In this document: positions 1 to 6,845 of the stretch, piece by piece
Numbering within the stretch: the first letter of the stretch is position 1
Layout of the letters: every line of letters starts with the position of its first letter
Source: Thiomicrorhabdus sp034722175
Lineage (GTDB): Bacteria; Pseudomonadota; Gammaproteobacteria; Thiomicrospirales; Thiomicrospiraceae
Direction: 5' to 3'
DNA length: 13,174 nt
NCBI GenBank assembly: GCA_034722175.1
Contig: JAYENR010000119.1
Span: forward strand, 1-13,174
Notes under the pieces: model-generated
Seen by the model: the letters and a program-made list of their open reading frames with translations, nothing else
Database searches by the model: none
Told to the model about the DNA's origin: nothing
Translations under genes and position numbers: made by a program

Positions 1-1989
1 ATTACGCTGTGCATACACCACTTTACGTTGCTGATTAGAAATATCATCAAACTTTAGAAGGTTGGCACGTTCATCCTGGTGCATACGTTCAACTTGTTTC
101 TGAGCACGTTCAATCGATCTGGTGACCATTTTGTGTTCTATGGCTTCATCCGCTTTCATACCTAAACGTTTCATCATTGACTTCACTTTATCTGAAGCAA
201 AACGACGCATCAAATCATCATCCAAGGACAGATAGAAACGAGTCATCCCGACATCACCCTGACGACCAGAACGACCACGTAACTGGTTATCAATACGGCG
301 CGATTCGTGACGTTCAGAACCAATGACTTTCAAACCACCGACACTTAACACAAAGTTATGACGCTCCTGCCAAGCGGCTTTAACCTCTTCGACTTTTTCT
401 GGAGTTGGATTATCTAATGCGTTTAACTCTGTTTCTAAATTACCACCCAATACAATATCCGTACCACGACCGGCCATGTTAGTGGCTATGGTCACCGCTT
501 CTGGCAAACCTGCGTTGGCTATAATCGAAGCTTCTTGTTCGTGCTGTTTCGCATTCAGAACGTTGTGTACAATTTTTTCTTTGGTTAAGAAACGTGATAA
601 GAGTTCCGACATCTCAATCGATGCAGTACCGACTAAAACCGGCTGCTGTTTCTTTTGAGTTTCACGAACATCTTCCACGATCGCTGCAAACTTACCTTCC
701 ATCTCTAGGAACACTAAATCTGGCAGATCTTGACGCTCTGGTGCCTTATTTGGTGGAACCACAACCACTTCAAGACCGTAGGTCGATAAGAACTCACCCG
801 CTTCGGTATCAGCGGTTCCTGTCATACCTGATAGTTTGTCGTATTGACGGAAGTAGTTTTGGAAGGTAATTGAAGCGAACGTCTGACTCTCTTGTTGAAT
901 CTTGACATCTTCTTTTGCTTCTACTGCTTGGTGTAAACCTTCGCCCCAACGACGACCTTCCATTTTACGGCCTGTAAACTCATCAATGATCACAATCTGA
1001 CCATCTTGAATAATGTAATCTTTATCTTTTTCAAACAGCAAATTGGCACGCAATGCCGCATTGATATGAATCATTAAACCGATATGAGCCGCATCATATA
1101 AGCTTTCATCTTCACCAATCAAGCCAATCTCTGTCAGCATCTCTTCTACACGTTCATGACCGTGGTCAGTCAAATAAACCTGTTTATTTTTTTCATCGAT
1201 GGTGAAATCACCACTCGCTGCTTTAGTCTCTTCGTCCTCTTCACCCTGCTCTAAATTAGCAATTAACGGGTTGATCTGACGATACAGTTCTGACTTATCT
1301 TCCGATGGCCCAGAGATAATCAACGGGGTACGCGCTTCATCGATTAAAATCGAATCTACCTCATCCACAACCGCATAGTGTTGGCTACGCATCACTTTCT
1401 CGGCAGAGAAAATTGCCATATTATCTCGAAGATAATCAAAACCAAATTCATTATTGGTTCCGTAGGTGACATCCATTGCATAAGCTAACTGCTTCTCTTG
1501 CTGACTTTGACCGCTTAAAATCACACCTGTAGACAGACCTAAAAATTCAAACAGTTGTCCCATCCATTCCGAGTCACGCTTTGCTAAGTAGTCATTCACA
1601 GTAATAACGTGAACACCTTGACCCGTTAGGGCATTTAAGTAGACAGGTAGCGTCGCAACTAAGGTTTTACCTTCACCCGTACGCATCTCAGGAATCTTTC
1701 CTTCATGCAGTGCCATACCCCCCACTAACTGGACATCGTAATGACGCATACCAAAAACTCGTTTACCCGCTTCACGAACAACTGCAAAGGCTTCCGGTAA
1801 AATATCATCAATTGTCTGATCATTTGCTAAAGCCGACTTAAACTCTTCAGTTTTCAGCTTCAACTCATCATCTGACAGCTGTGTCATCGACTCTTCTAAC
1901 GAATTGATTTTATGTAAGTTTTTGTTATAACGTTTTAAGATTCGATCATTACGACTGCCGAACAATTTTTGAAAGATATTTAAGGCCAT
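1..1989 (-). CDS. secA: Protein translocase subunit SecA (N-terminal 663 residues, cut by the window edge)
   Basis: SecA is the cytoplasmic/peripheral-membrane ATPase that pushes unfolded preproteins through SecYEG. The minus frame is open from the ATG at 1989 to the left edge and begins MALNIFQKLFGSRNDR, a typical SecA N-terminus. Walker A MRTGEGKT covers residues 102-109, with the lysine at 108 as in E. coli. The DEVDSILIDEART Walker B region starts at D209. Further on are MTGTADTEAGEF, NMAGRGTDIVLGGN and the RGRSGRQGD motif of the second helicase fold. The visible end, LLKFDDISNQQRKVVYAQRN, lies in the helical scaffold domain. About 240 C-terminal residues, including any zinc-binding tail, are outside the window. 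I read the frame through and saw no internal stop. The start has only a weak upstream GGAAT. It is divergent from the DUF721 gene. The identity is secure. Confidence 0.98.
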   Translation of the reverse strand, partial: MALNIFQKLFGSRNDRILKRYNKNLHKINSLEESMTQLSDDELKLKTEEFKSALANDQTIDDILPEAFAVVREAGKRVFGMRHYDVQLVGGMALHEGKIPEMRTGEGKTLVATLPVYLNALTGQGVHVITVNDYLAKRDSEWMGQLFEFLGLSTGVILSGQSQQEKQLAYAMDVTYGTNNEFGFDYLRDNMAIFSAEKVMRSQHYAVVDEVDSILIDEARTPLIISGPSEDKSELYRQINPLIANLEQGEEDEETKAASGDFTIDEKNKQVYLTDHGHERVEEMLTEIGLIGEDESLYDAAHIGLMIHINAALRANLLFEKDKDYIIQDGQIVIIDEFTGRKMEGRRWGEGLHQAVEAKEDVKIQQESQTFASITFQNYFRQYDKLSGMTGTADTEAGEFLSTYGLEVVVVPPNKAPERQDLPDLVFLEMEGKFAAIVEDVRETQKKQQPVLVGTASIEMSELLSRFLTKEKIVHNVLNAKQHEQEASIIANAGLPEAVTIATNMAGRGTDIVLGGNLETELNALDNPTPEKVEEVKAAWQERHNFVLSVGGLKVIGSERHESRRIDNQLRGRSGRQGDVGMTRFYLSLDDDLMRRFASDKVKSMMKRLGMKADEAIEHKMVTRSIERAQKQVERMHQDERANLLKFDDISNQQRKVVYAQRN

Positions 1990-2121
1990 GAAAACGGGAT
2001 TCCAATTTAACTTTATAGGTAAGTATTAATCTTTATCTAAAAACAGAAAAGATCAAACTTTTCAATTTTTTGAATACTGTAAAATGGCAATTATTTTAAC
2101 ACATCTGTCAGCCATAACATT
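1990..2121. promoter_or_regulatory. Divergent intergenic region between secA and the DUF721 gene
   Basis: Both genes start outward from this 132-bp AT-rich stretch, so each should have a promoter here. On the plus strand TTGAAT (2070-2075), a 16-base spacer and TATTTT (2092-2097) form a weak sigma70-like pair about 25 bases before the ATG at 2122. A TAAAAT at 2080-2085 is an alternative -10. On the minus strand a TATAAA near 2010-2015 with TTTAGA 18 bases upstream could serve secA. All are partial matches, so the presence of promoters is an inference from gene orientation more than from the boxes. No SecM-like leader gene is visible. Confidence 0.35.
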
Positions 2122-2568
2122 ATGAAACCCTTATTAAACAGTCAAAGCAGCTCCTTAAAGAAATTAATGGAACAGGCTGAGCTTTATCAGGCTCTGCTTG
2201 AGGTAGGACAGATGTGCCTGCCGACTGAGCTTCAAAGTCATTTAGTAGGGGTTAGCTTTGAAAGCAACACCTTAATTTTGCAGATTGATGACAATATCTG
2301 GACAACTCAACTGCGTTTTTTTGAACCAAACTTATTAAATGTATATCGCGATCATTTTCCGCATTTAGAGCTCAATAAAACCCAAGTTAAAGTTTTACCT
2401 ATCAGTGAAACGCCTACAGCCAAACGTGCAGTTACAACACACCCTTCGCACAAGGATGCAGAAGAGATGCAGAACCTGGCTAAAGTAATCAGATCGAAAG
2501 GTTTACAAGAGGCATTACTCAAACTTAGCCGACGTGCAGACAGTGAAGAAGATGATCATAAACCATAG
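2122..2568 (+). CDS. dciA: DUF721 family protein, probable DciA-type replicative helicase loader/operator
   Basis: A 148-residue protein with a DUF721-like layout. An N-terminal helical stretch (residues about 8-35) is followed by alternating strands (LVGVSFESNTLILQIDDNIWTTQLRFFEPNLLNVYR, about 41-75) resembling the KH-like fold of the family. The tail is low-complexity and charged, ending in SRRADSEEDDHKP. DciA proteins interact with DnaB helicase in bacteria lacking DnaC. In Pseudomonas a DUF721 gene also sits between lpxC and secA, which supports the call. It is the only plus-strand gene in the window, divergent from secA and convergent with lpxC. No clear Shine-Dalgarno precedes the ATG and no better in-frame start was found. 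Family membership is moderately sure. The DciA function is inferred from family and context. Confidence 0.7.
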   Translation: MKPLLNSQSSSLKKLMEQAELYQALLEVGQMCLPTELQSHLVGVSFESNTLILQIDDNIWTTQLRFFEPNLLNVYRDHFPHLELNKTQVKVLPISETPTAKRAVTTHPSHKDAEEMQNLAKVIRSKGLQEALLKLSRRADSEEDDHKP

Positions 2569-2572
2569 ATAC

Positions 2573-2600
2573 AAAAAAGCCCCGACTTACGGGGCTTCTT
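2573..2600. terminator. Bidirectional Rho-independent terminator between the DUF721 gene and lpxC
   Basis: A perfect 8-bp stem, AAGCCCCG (2577-2584) with CGGGGCTT (2590-2597), encloses the 5-base loop ACTTA. Read on the minus strand the stem is followed by six Ts, a textbook terminator for lpxC, whose stop lies at 2624. Read on the plus strand it starts 4 bases after the DUF721 stop and is followed by a poorer T-rich CTTAAT tail. One hairpin therefore plausibly ends both convergent genes. Confidence 0.9.
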
Positions 2601-2623
2601 AATAAAACGGAATCAGAAAAACT

Positions 2624-3541
2624 CTACACTAAAATCTTACTGCTACCATATTTAATCGGTGCGGCATCCTCATAAGTCACTAACTCATAAGCATCAGGCT
2701 GATTGATCAAGGCACGTAATAGATCATTATTTAATGCATGACCCGATTTATGAGCGGTAAATTCACCAATAATCGGATGACCGATCATATATAAATCACC
2801 GACCGCATCTAAAATCTTATGGCGAACAAATTCGTCTTTATTACGAAGCCCCTCTTTGTTCATCACCCCTTGGTCATCTAAACCAATCGCATTTTCTAAA
2901 CTTGCACCTAAGGCTAAGTTACGCTCACGCAGCATCTCCATATCCTTCATAAACCCAAAGGTACGGGCGCGACTGACTTCCTTAAAATACGAAGTGGATG
3001 AGAACTCTAAGGTCATTTTCTCAGCTGTACTGCTGAATACAGGATGATCAAATGCAATCGAAAAATTAAGACGGTAGCCTTCATAAGGGATAAATTCAGC
3101 AGTACCACCCTGCTCATTCTCAACCTTAACTGGCTTTAAGATACGAATAAAACGTTTAGCCGCATCTTGAACATGAACACCAGCGGACTGAATCAAAAAG
3201 ATAAAGTGTGATGAACTACCATCCATAATGGGTACTTCATCTGAAGTAATATCAATATAGACATTATCAATTCCAACCCCAGCTAACGCAGACATTAAAT
3301 GCTCAATCGTAGCAATTTTAACGTAACCCTGCTCTGCATCCTTAACAATAGTGGTGCAAAGCATCGTTTCTCCGACAATCTCCGGATTAACTGAAAACTC
3401 AACCACGGGATCAAGATCAATACGGCGAAAAACGATTCCCGTATCAACAGCTGCAGGTCTTAACGTCATAATCGACTCATGACCAGTATGCAGTCCGATT
3501 CCTTTGGCTTTTATTGGGTTTGCTAGGGTTCTTTGGTTCAC
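2624..3541 (-). CDS. lpxC: UDP-3-O-acyl-N-acetylglucosamine deacetylase LpxC
   Basis: LpxC is the zinc-dependent cytoplasmic enzyme for the committed step of lipid A synthesis. The product is 305 residues, the usual family length. The start VNQRTLANPIKAKGIGLHTG matches the family N-terminus. Catalytic and zinc-binding residues are in place: E80-H81 in TIEHLMSALAG, H241 and D245 in HKILDAVGDL, and H268 in HKSGHALN, with SRARTFGF at 190-197. The start codon is GTG. An in-frame TAG lies a few codons upstream, so the start cannot move far outward. The ribosome-binding site is weak, only GAG six bases before GTG. A 7-codon ATG-to-TGA mini-frame overlaps the GTG (3538-3561). In most relatives lpxC follows ftsZ; here it follows a mobile element, so it probably has its own promoter. 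Confidence 0.97.
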   Translation of the reverse strand: MNQRTLANPIKAKGIGLHTGHESIMTLRPAAVDTGIVFRRIDLDPVVEFSVNPEIVGETMLCTTIVKDAEQGYVKIATIEHLMSALAGVGIDNVYIDITSDEVPIMDGSSSHFIFLIQSAGVHVQDAAKRFIRILKPVKVENEQGGTAEFIPYEGYRLNFSIAFDHPVFSSTAEKMTLEFSSTSYFKEVSRARTFGFMKDMEMLRERNLALGASLENAIGLDDQGVMNKEGLRNKDEFVRHKILDAVGDLYMIGHPIIGEFTAHKSGHALNNDLLRALINQPDAYELVTYEDAAPIKYGSSKILV

Positions 3542-3561
3542 GTAATACTCGTACTATTCAT
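3538..3561 (-). other. 7-codon mini-ORF whose stop overlaps the lpxC GTG start
   Basis: On the minus strand an ATG at 3561 opens a frame reading M-N-S-T-S-I-T and closes with TGA at 3538-3540. The TGA shares four bases (GTGA) with the lpxC GTG start at 3539-3541. This geometry resembles translational coupling or a short leader peptide. Its own ribosome-binding site is poor, with only AGAG close to the ATG, so it may be chance. Confidence 0.25.
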
Positions 3562-3623
3562 GCTCTAATCACACCAACTTTTAACCGCATAGTGGATAAG
3601 AAATCTAATTTAAGAATTTTTGA

Positions 3624-3632
3624 ATTTTACCA
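3624..3632 (-). promoter_or_regulatory. Candidate extended -10 promoter for lpxC
   Basis: On the minus strand TGGTAAAAT matches the extended -10 form (TG, one base, then a hexamer with 5 of 6 bases of TATAAT). It lies about 85 bases upstream of the lpxC GTG, between the MITE-like element and the gene. No good -35 is seen 16-18 bases upstream, which extended -10 promoters can tolerate. It would let lpxC be expressed independently of the ftsA operon. Confidence 0.4.
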
Positions 3633-3666
3633 TATCTACAAGTTAAGCTTTCATGAAAAGTTAATA

Positions 3667-3826
3667 GAGACCTTTGCACGAGTGGGGTGCGAAAGAAAAA
3701 ATGAGGAAAAAGTTGCCTGATTGCGACGGAAAACGTGGAGAATAGCTGGCTATTCACTCGTTTTTCAACAAAAATCTGGTGAATTTTAACCATTTTTATT
3801 CGTTCATTCACTCGTGCAAAGGTCTC
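3667..3826. mobile_element. 160-bp MITE-like element with perfect 18-bp terminal inverted repeats
   Basis: The left end GAGACCTTTGCACGAGTG (3667-3684) is the exact reverse complement of the right end (3809-3826). The element is flanked on both sides by TAATA (3662-3666 and 3827-3831), consistent with a target-site duplication, although the boundary is blurred because TA/TA also fits as part of the repeats. The interior has no credible transposase frame. It contains a 7-bp inverted repeat around 3740-3755 (GAATAGC/GCTATTC) and a direct repeat of ATTCACTCGT near both 3752 and 3807. GAGACCTTTGC-type ends recall IS5-family (IS1106-like) elements, so this is probably a non-autonomous derivative mobilised in trans. 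The family assignment is from memory and not verified. Confidence 0.8.
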
Positions 3827-3901
3827 TAATAGTAGAAATAAGATTGAAATGATTTGGTTCGGCAAACCAAGCAGGCCTGCCTATTCTGAAGATTTTGGAA
3901 T

Positions 3902-3925
3902 GAATTAAAATAGCCAATCGCTATT
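3902..3925 (-). terminator. Weak hairpin at the ftsA stop, possible terminator
   Basis: On the minus strand AATAGC-GATTG-GCTATT forms a 6-bp stem with a 5-base loop that includes part of the ftsA stop codon. It is followed by the T-rich stretch TTAATTC. The stem is short and AU-rich, so it is at best a weak terminator. If real, it would mark ftsA as the last gene of its operon, consistent with no ftsZ following it. Confidence 0.3.
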
Positions 3926-5171
3926 AAAAACTTTTGCTAAACCAGTTTTTCATTCTGTCGAACACATCGCCTGCGGCCATATGTGTTTTTTGTGATACTT
4001 GTTCAAAAGCTGCCCCATCAACATGCTCTTTTGCATATTCAAGCAAGCCGTAGGTAGTGGCATAAGATGGGCTATTCACCTCTTCAGTTAAGCCTTTTAC
4101 ATCTTGCGGATAGCCTAAACGCACAGGCATATGGAATACCTCTTCCGCTAATTCAACTGCACCTTCTACCAAAGAACTACCGCCCGTTAACACCACACCA
4201 GCGGCTAGCATATCTTCAAAACCAGAACGACGAAGTTCTGCTTGAATCAGCTGGAATAGCTCTTCATAACGCGGTTCAATAACCTCTACCAAAGTACGAC
4301 GAGAAAGACAGCGCGATGGACGATCACCCACACTTGCCACCTCAATTTCATCATCCTGATCGATCAACTGCGGTAAAGCACAAGCATATTTACGTTTAAT
4401 ACTTTCAGCCGCTTGAGTTGGGGTTCTTAAAGCAACTGCAATGTCATTCGTCACCTGATCACCCGCTACCGAAATTACGGCTGTATGACGAATCGCACCA
4501 TTATGAAAAATAGCAATATCGGTAGTTCCACCCCCAATATCAACTAAACAGACACCGAGCTCTTTTTCATCTTCAGACAGAACCGCTTCACTTGAAGCCA
4601 ATTGCTCTAAGATAACATCAGCGACTTCTAACCCACAGCGCTCTACACATTTGGTAATGTTTTGTGCCGCACTGACTGAACCCGTAACCATATGAACCTT
4701 GGCTTCTAAACGAACCCCAGACATACCGACTGGTTCACGAATCCCACCTTGACTATCAATGACGTACTCTTGCGCTAAAATATGTAATACACGCTGATCA
4801 CCTGGAATAGCAATGGTTTGTGCCGCATCCATCACACGTTCAATATCATCCGGCTGAACATCTTGATTTTTAATCGCCACCATACCATTTGAGTTAAAAC
4901 TCTTAATATGACTGCCTGCAATCCCAACATAAACCGATTCTGCAGTCACGCCAGACATGCGCTCAGCTTCATCAATCGCTCGTTGAATAGACTCAACCGT
5001 GGCATCAATATTAACAACCACGCCTTTTTTAAGGCCTCGAGAAGGATAAGTCCCCATACCAACAACTTCGATTTCACCATCGGCTTTAATTTTACCGATA
5101 ATAGCGGCAATCTTTGAAGTACCGATATCTAACCCTACAACAGTGTTTGAAGCTTGTTGTTTTCGAGCCAT
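3924..5171 (-). CDS. ftsA: Cell division protein FtsA
   Basis: FtsA is an actin-like ATPase that tethers FtsZ to the inner membrane and recruits later divisome proteins. The 415 residues show the N-terminal phosphate-1 motif VGLDIGTSK (12-20), the 1C interaction subdomain (roughly 85-165), phosphate-2 VDIGGGTTDIA (210-220) and the adenosine motif VVLTGGSS (326-333). A C-terminal amphipathic tail, FDRMKNWFSKSF (404-415), is the usual membrane-targeting helix. The ATG at 5171 has a good AAGGA five to six bases upstream. It lies 73 bases after ftsQ, the loosest junction in this block. The normal partner ftsZ is not the next gene downstream, where it is found in most relatives. The gene itself looks intact. 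Confidence 0.97.
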   Translation of the reverse strand: MARKQQASNTVVGLDIGTSKIAAIIGKIKADGEIEVVGMGTYPSRGLKKGVVVNIDATVESIQRAIDEAERMSGVTAESVYVGIAGSHIKSFNSNGMVAIKNQDVQPDDIERVMDAAQTIAIPGDQRVLHILAQEYVIDSQGGIREPVGMSGVRLEAKVHMVTGSVSAAQNITKCVERCGLEVADVILEQLASSEAVLSEDEKELGVCLVDIGGGTTDIAIFHNGAIRHTAVISVAGDQVTNDIAVALRTPTQAAESIKRKYACALPQLIDQDDEIEVASVGDRPSRCLSRRTLVEVIEPRYEELFQLIQAELRRSGFEDMLAAGVVLTGGSSLVEGAVELAEEVFHMPVRLGYPQDVKGLTEEVNSPSYATTYGLLEYAKEHVDGAAFEQVSQKTHMAAGDVFDRMKNWFSKSF

Positions 5172-5244
5172 GTTTGTCCTTACCCTTCCAAAAAATTAAT
5201 CTGTCACTGAAAACGTGAATATTCTACTTGCATCAAAGAATTAT

Positions 5245-5946
5245 TTAGTCAATAACTCTCTTGATTGAAAAACCATTACTATATCGTAAATCATAAACTT
5301 GTGCTGACTTTCTCAACCCATCCTTTAGATGTTCATAGGCTCGAACAAAACGGGTTAACTGGGATAAATCCTGCTCCTTGGCAATCAACAAAACCGGGCC
5401 ATCCATAATCTGTACTTGCCACCCCCCTTCTGGGGATTCAACCAATTGAGAAACTGGCCACTCTAACTGATTTAAAATCGCTTGAAACTCTGCCAATTTA
5501 GCTAATATTTTCGAAGAGTCTAACAACTCTCCATCTAAACGAACAAAGTTCTCAAACTCAGCCACACTAGAGGGAAAAAAAACCTCACCCTTGTGATTGA
5601 TCAAACCATTATCACTCCAACGAGCAACGGGGTTTTGCTCTTCAATAGAGATAATCAATTGGTCTGGCCAGCTACGCTTAACCACTGCCTGACTCACCCA
5701 ATCCAAACGAGTTAAATCGGACTGTATCTGATTCAGCTCCACCTCCCAGAAAGAGACTCCCACATAAGCACTTAAAACTTGATCAATCTCTTCCTGACTT
5801 AATTGTTTCAATTCCGAGGTCAATTTAACTTGCTGAATCGGTCGATCACTGGCCATCTCTTGGCGCAATAAAAACCACGCCAATAAAGAAATGACGACTA
5901 AACCAGCCAGGCCTGTCCAAAAGACTTTCTTGCTTTTCCAGTTCAC
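5245..5946 (-). CDS. ftsQ: Cell division protein FtsQ
   Basis: FtsQ is a bitopic inner-membrane protein that links early and late divisome parts through FtsB and FtsL. The 233-residue product has a short positively charged cytoplasmic start (NWKSKK) and one transmembrane segment at about 8-27 (VFWTGLAGLVVISLLAWFLL). A periplasmic POTRA domain follows (about 36-105, ending in RSWPDQLIISIEEQNPVARW), then the beta domain with DGPVLLI and the C-terminal DLRYSNGFSIK. The start is GTG, sharing four bases (GTGA) with the ddl stop, so translation is probably coupled. The next ATG (residue 31) would remove the membrane anchor, which supports the GTG start. The family is divergent in sequence, but position plus topology make the call firm. 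Confidence 0.93.
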   Translation of the reverse strand: MNWKSKKVFWTGLAGLVVISLLAWFLLRQEMASDRPIQQVKLTSELKQLSQEEIDQVLSAYVGVSFWEVELNQIQSDLTRLDWVSQAVVKRSWPDQLIISIEEQNPVARWSDNGLINHKGEVFFPSSVAEFENFVRLDGELLDSSKILAKLAEFQAILNQLEWPVSQLVESPEGGWQVQIMDGPVLLIAKEQDLSQLTRFVRAYEHLKDGLRKSAQVYDLRYSNGFSIKRVID

Positions 5947-6845
5947 AAGGTACTCTTTAATATCTCAGCAACCAACTGCTCAAATGAACGTCCGGTTTCA
6001 CTAGCTGCCATTGGAACCAAACTATGATCCGTCATTCCTGGTACCGAATTGAGTTCTATTAACCAAGGGGTGTTGTTTTCATCCAGCATCACATCAACTC
6101 GCCCCCAAGTTTTAGCACCTACCACCTTAAAAGCTTCTAGAGCAATCGTTTGAATTTTCTCTTCTAACTCGGCAGGTAAGCCACACGGGCAGATATATTG
6201 AGTATCGTTGGACTGATATTTAGCTTCAAAGTCATAAAATTCATGAGACGTTTTTAACTGAATCAGAGGTAGAGCTTCACCATTTAAAACAGCAACGGTG
6301 TATTCCGATCCCGTCACCCACTGCTCAATCAACACTTCCGAATCATACTGCTGGGCAAACGCCACCGCTTCTGACAACTCGTCTAAAACATTGACTTTGC
6401 GCATACCAATACTGGAACCTTCATGACTTGGCTTCACAATCACAGGAAATGGAATATCAAACTTTGCTTGATCAAATGGTAAAGACTCTGACACCCAAAT
6501 AAATTTAGGTGTCGGCAACCCTGCTCCCTGCCACATCCATTTTGTGCGCAATTTATCCATCGCAATAGCTGAGGCTGCCATACCACTGCCAGTATAAGGC
6601 AAATCTAAATCATCTAAAATGGCTTGCACCGTGCCGTCTTCACCCCAGCGACCGTGCAAGGCGATAAACGCTCGATCATAATTTAAAGCAATGTCTGTTA
6701 ACTCGTCAATTGAACTGACATCACAGGCAGTTGCGTCAATACCTTGTCTAACCAAAGCATCGGTTACTGCTTGACCACTTCTTAAGGAGATCTCTCTTTC
6801 GGCGGCTTTTCCCCCCATCAATACAGCAACTTTACCAAACTGCAT
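5943..6845 (-). CDS. ddl: D-alanine--D-alanine ligase
   Basis: Ddl is the cytoplasmic ATP-grasp ligase that makes D-Ala-D-Ala for the peptidoglycan stem peptide. With the start at 6845 the product is 300 residues, close to the family norm. It begins MQFGKVAVLMGGKAAEREISLRSG and continues with LHGRWGEDGT, then VIVKPSHEGSSIG (ATP-grasp core), the mobile-loop EFYDFEAKYQSNDTQYICP and ELNSVPGMTDHSLVP with metal and substrate residues. A frame extension to 6875 exists, but the chosen ATG overlaps the murC stop by one base (TAATG) and has AGGAG about 10 bases upstream, so it is preferred. The tryptophan in HGRWGED replaces the glycine of the E. coli HGRGGED. murB, often between murC and ddl, is absent. 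Confidence 0.96.
   Translation of the reverse strand: MQFGKVAVLMGGKAAEREISLRSGQAVTDALVRQGIDATACDVSSIDELTDIALNYDRAFIALHGRWGEDGTVQAILDDLDLPYTGSGMAASAIAMDKLRTKWMWQGAGLPTPKFIWVSESLPFDQAKFDIPFPVIVKPSHEGSSIGMRKVNVLDELSEAVAFAQQYDSEVLIEQWVTGSEYTVAVLNGEALPLIQLKTSHEFYDFEAKYQSNDTQYICPCGLPAELEEKIQTIALEAFKVVGAKTWGRVDVMLDENNTPWLIELNSVPGMTDHSLVPMAASETGRSFEQLVAEILKSTL

Larger units (their letters stand above)
3542..3923. other. Gene-free gap between ftsA and lpxC, where ftsZ would be expected
   Basis: These 382 bases separate the ftsA stop from the lpxC start. From right to left on the minus strand they contain a weak hairpin at the ftsA stop (3909-3925), then a short stretch with an inverted repeat TTGGTT/AACCAA (3854-3870) and the palindrome GCAGGCCTGC (3871-3880). 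Next come the 160-bp inverted-repeat element (3667-3826) and about 125 AT-rich bases with a candidate lpxC promoter. No recognisable FtsZ start, GTPase motif or C-terminal tail could be read in any frame. The open frame at 3605-3865 runs through both ends of the element and is not a credible gene. Confidence 0.85.

Noticed and set aside
476..869. Two plus-strand open frames opposite secA
   Set aside because: They lie antisense to a fully conserved, uninterrupted secA frame and look like shadow ORFs.
3514..3720. 68-residue plus-strand open frame overlapping the lpxC start
   Set aside because: It is antisense to the lpxC N-terminus and then enters the mobile element, with no coding character.
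3605..3865. 86-residue minus-strand open frame across the ftsA-lpxC gap
   Set aside because: It runs through both terminal inverted repeats of the MITE-like element and into unique flank on each side, lacks a ribosome-binding site and resembles no protein. It is a frame opened by the insertion, not a gene or an FtsZ remnant.
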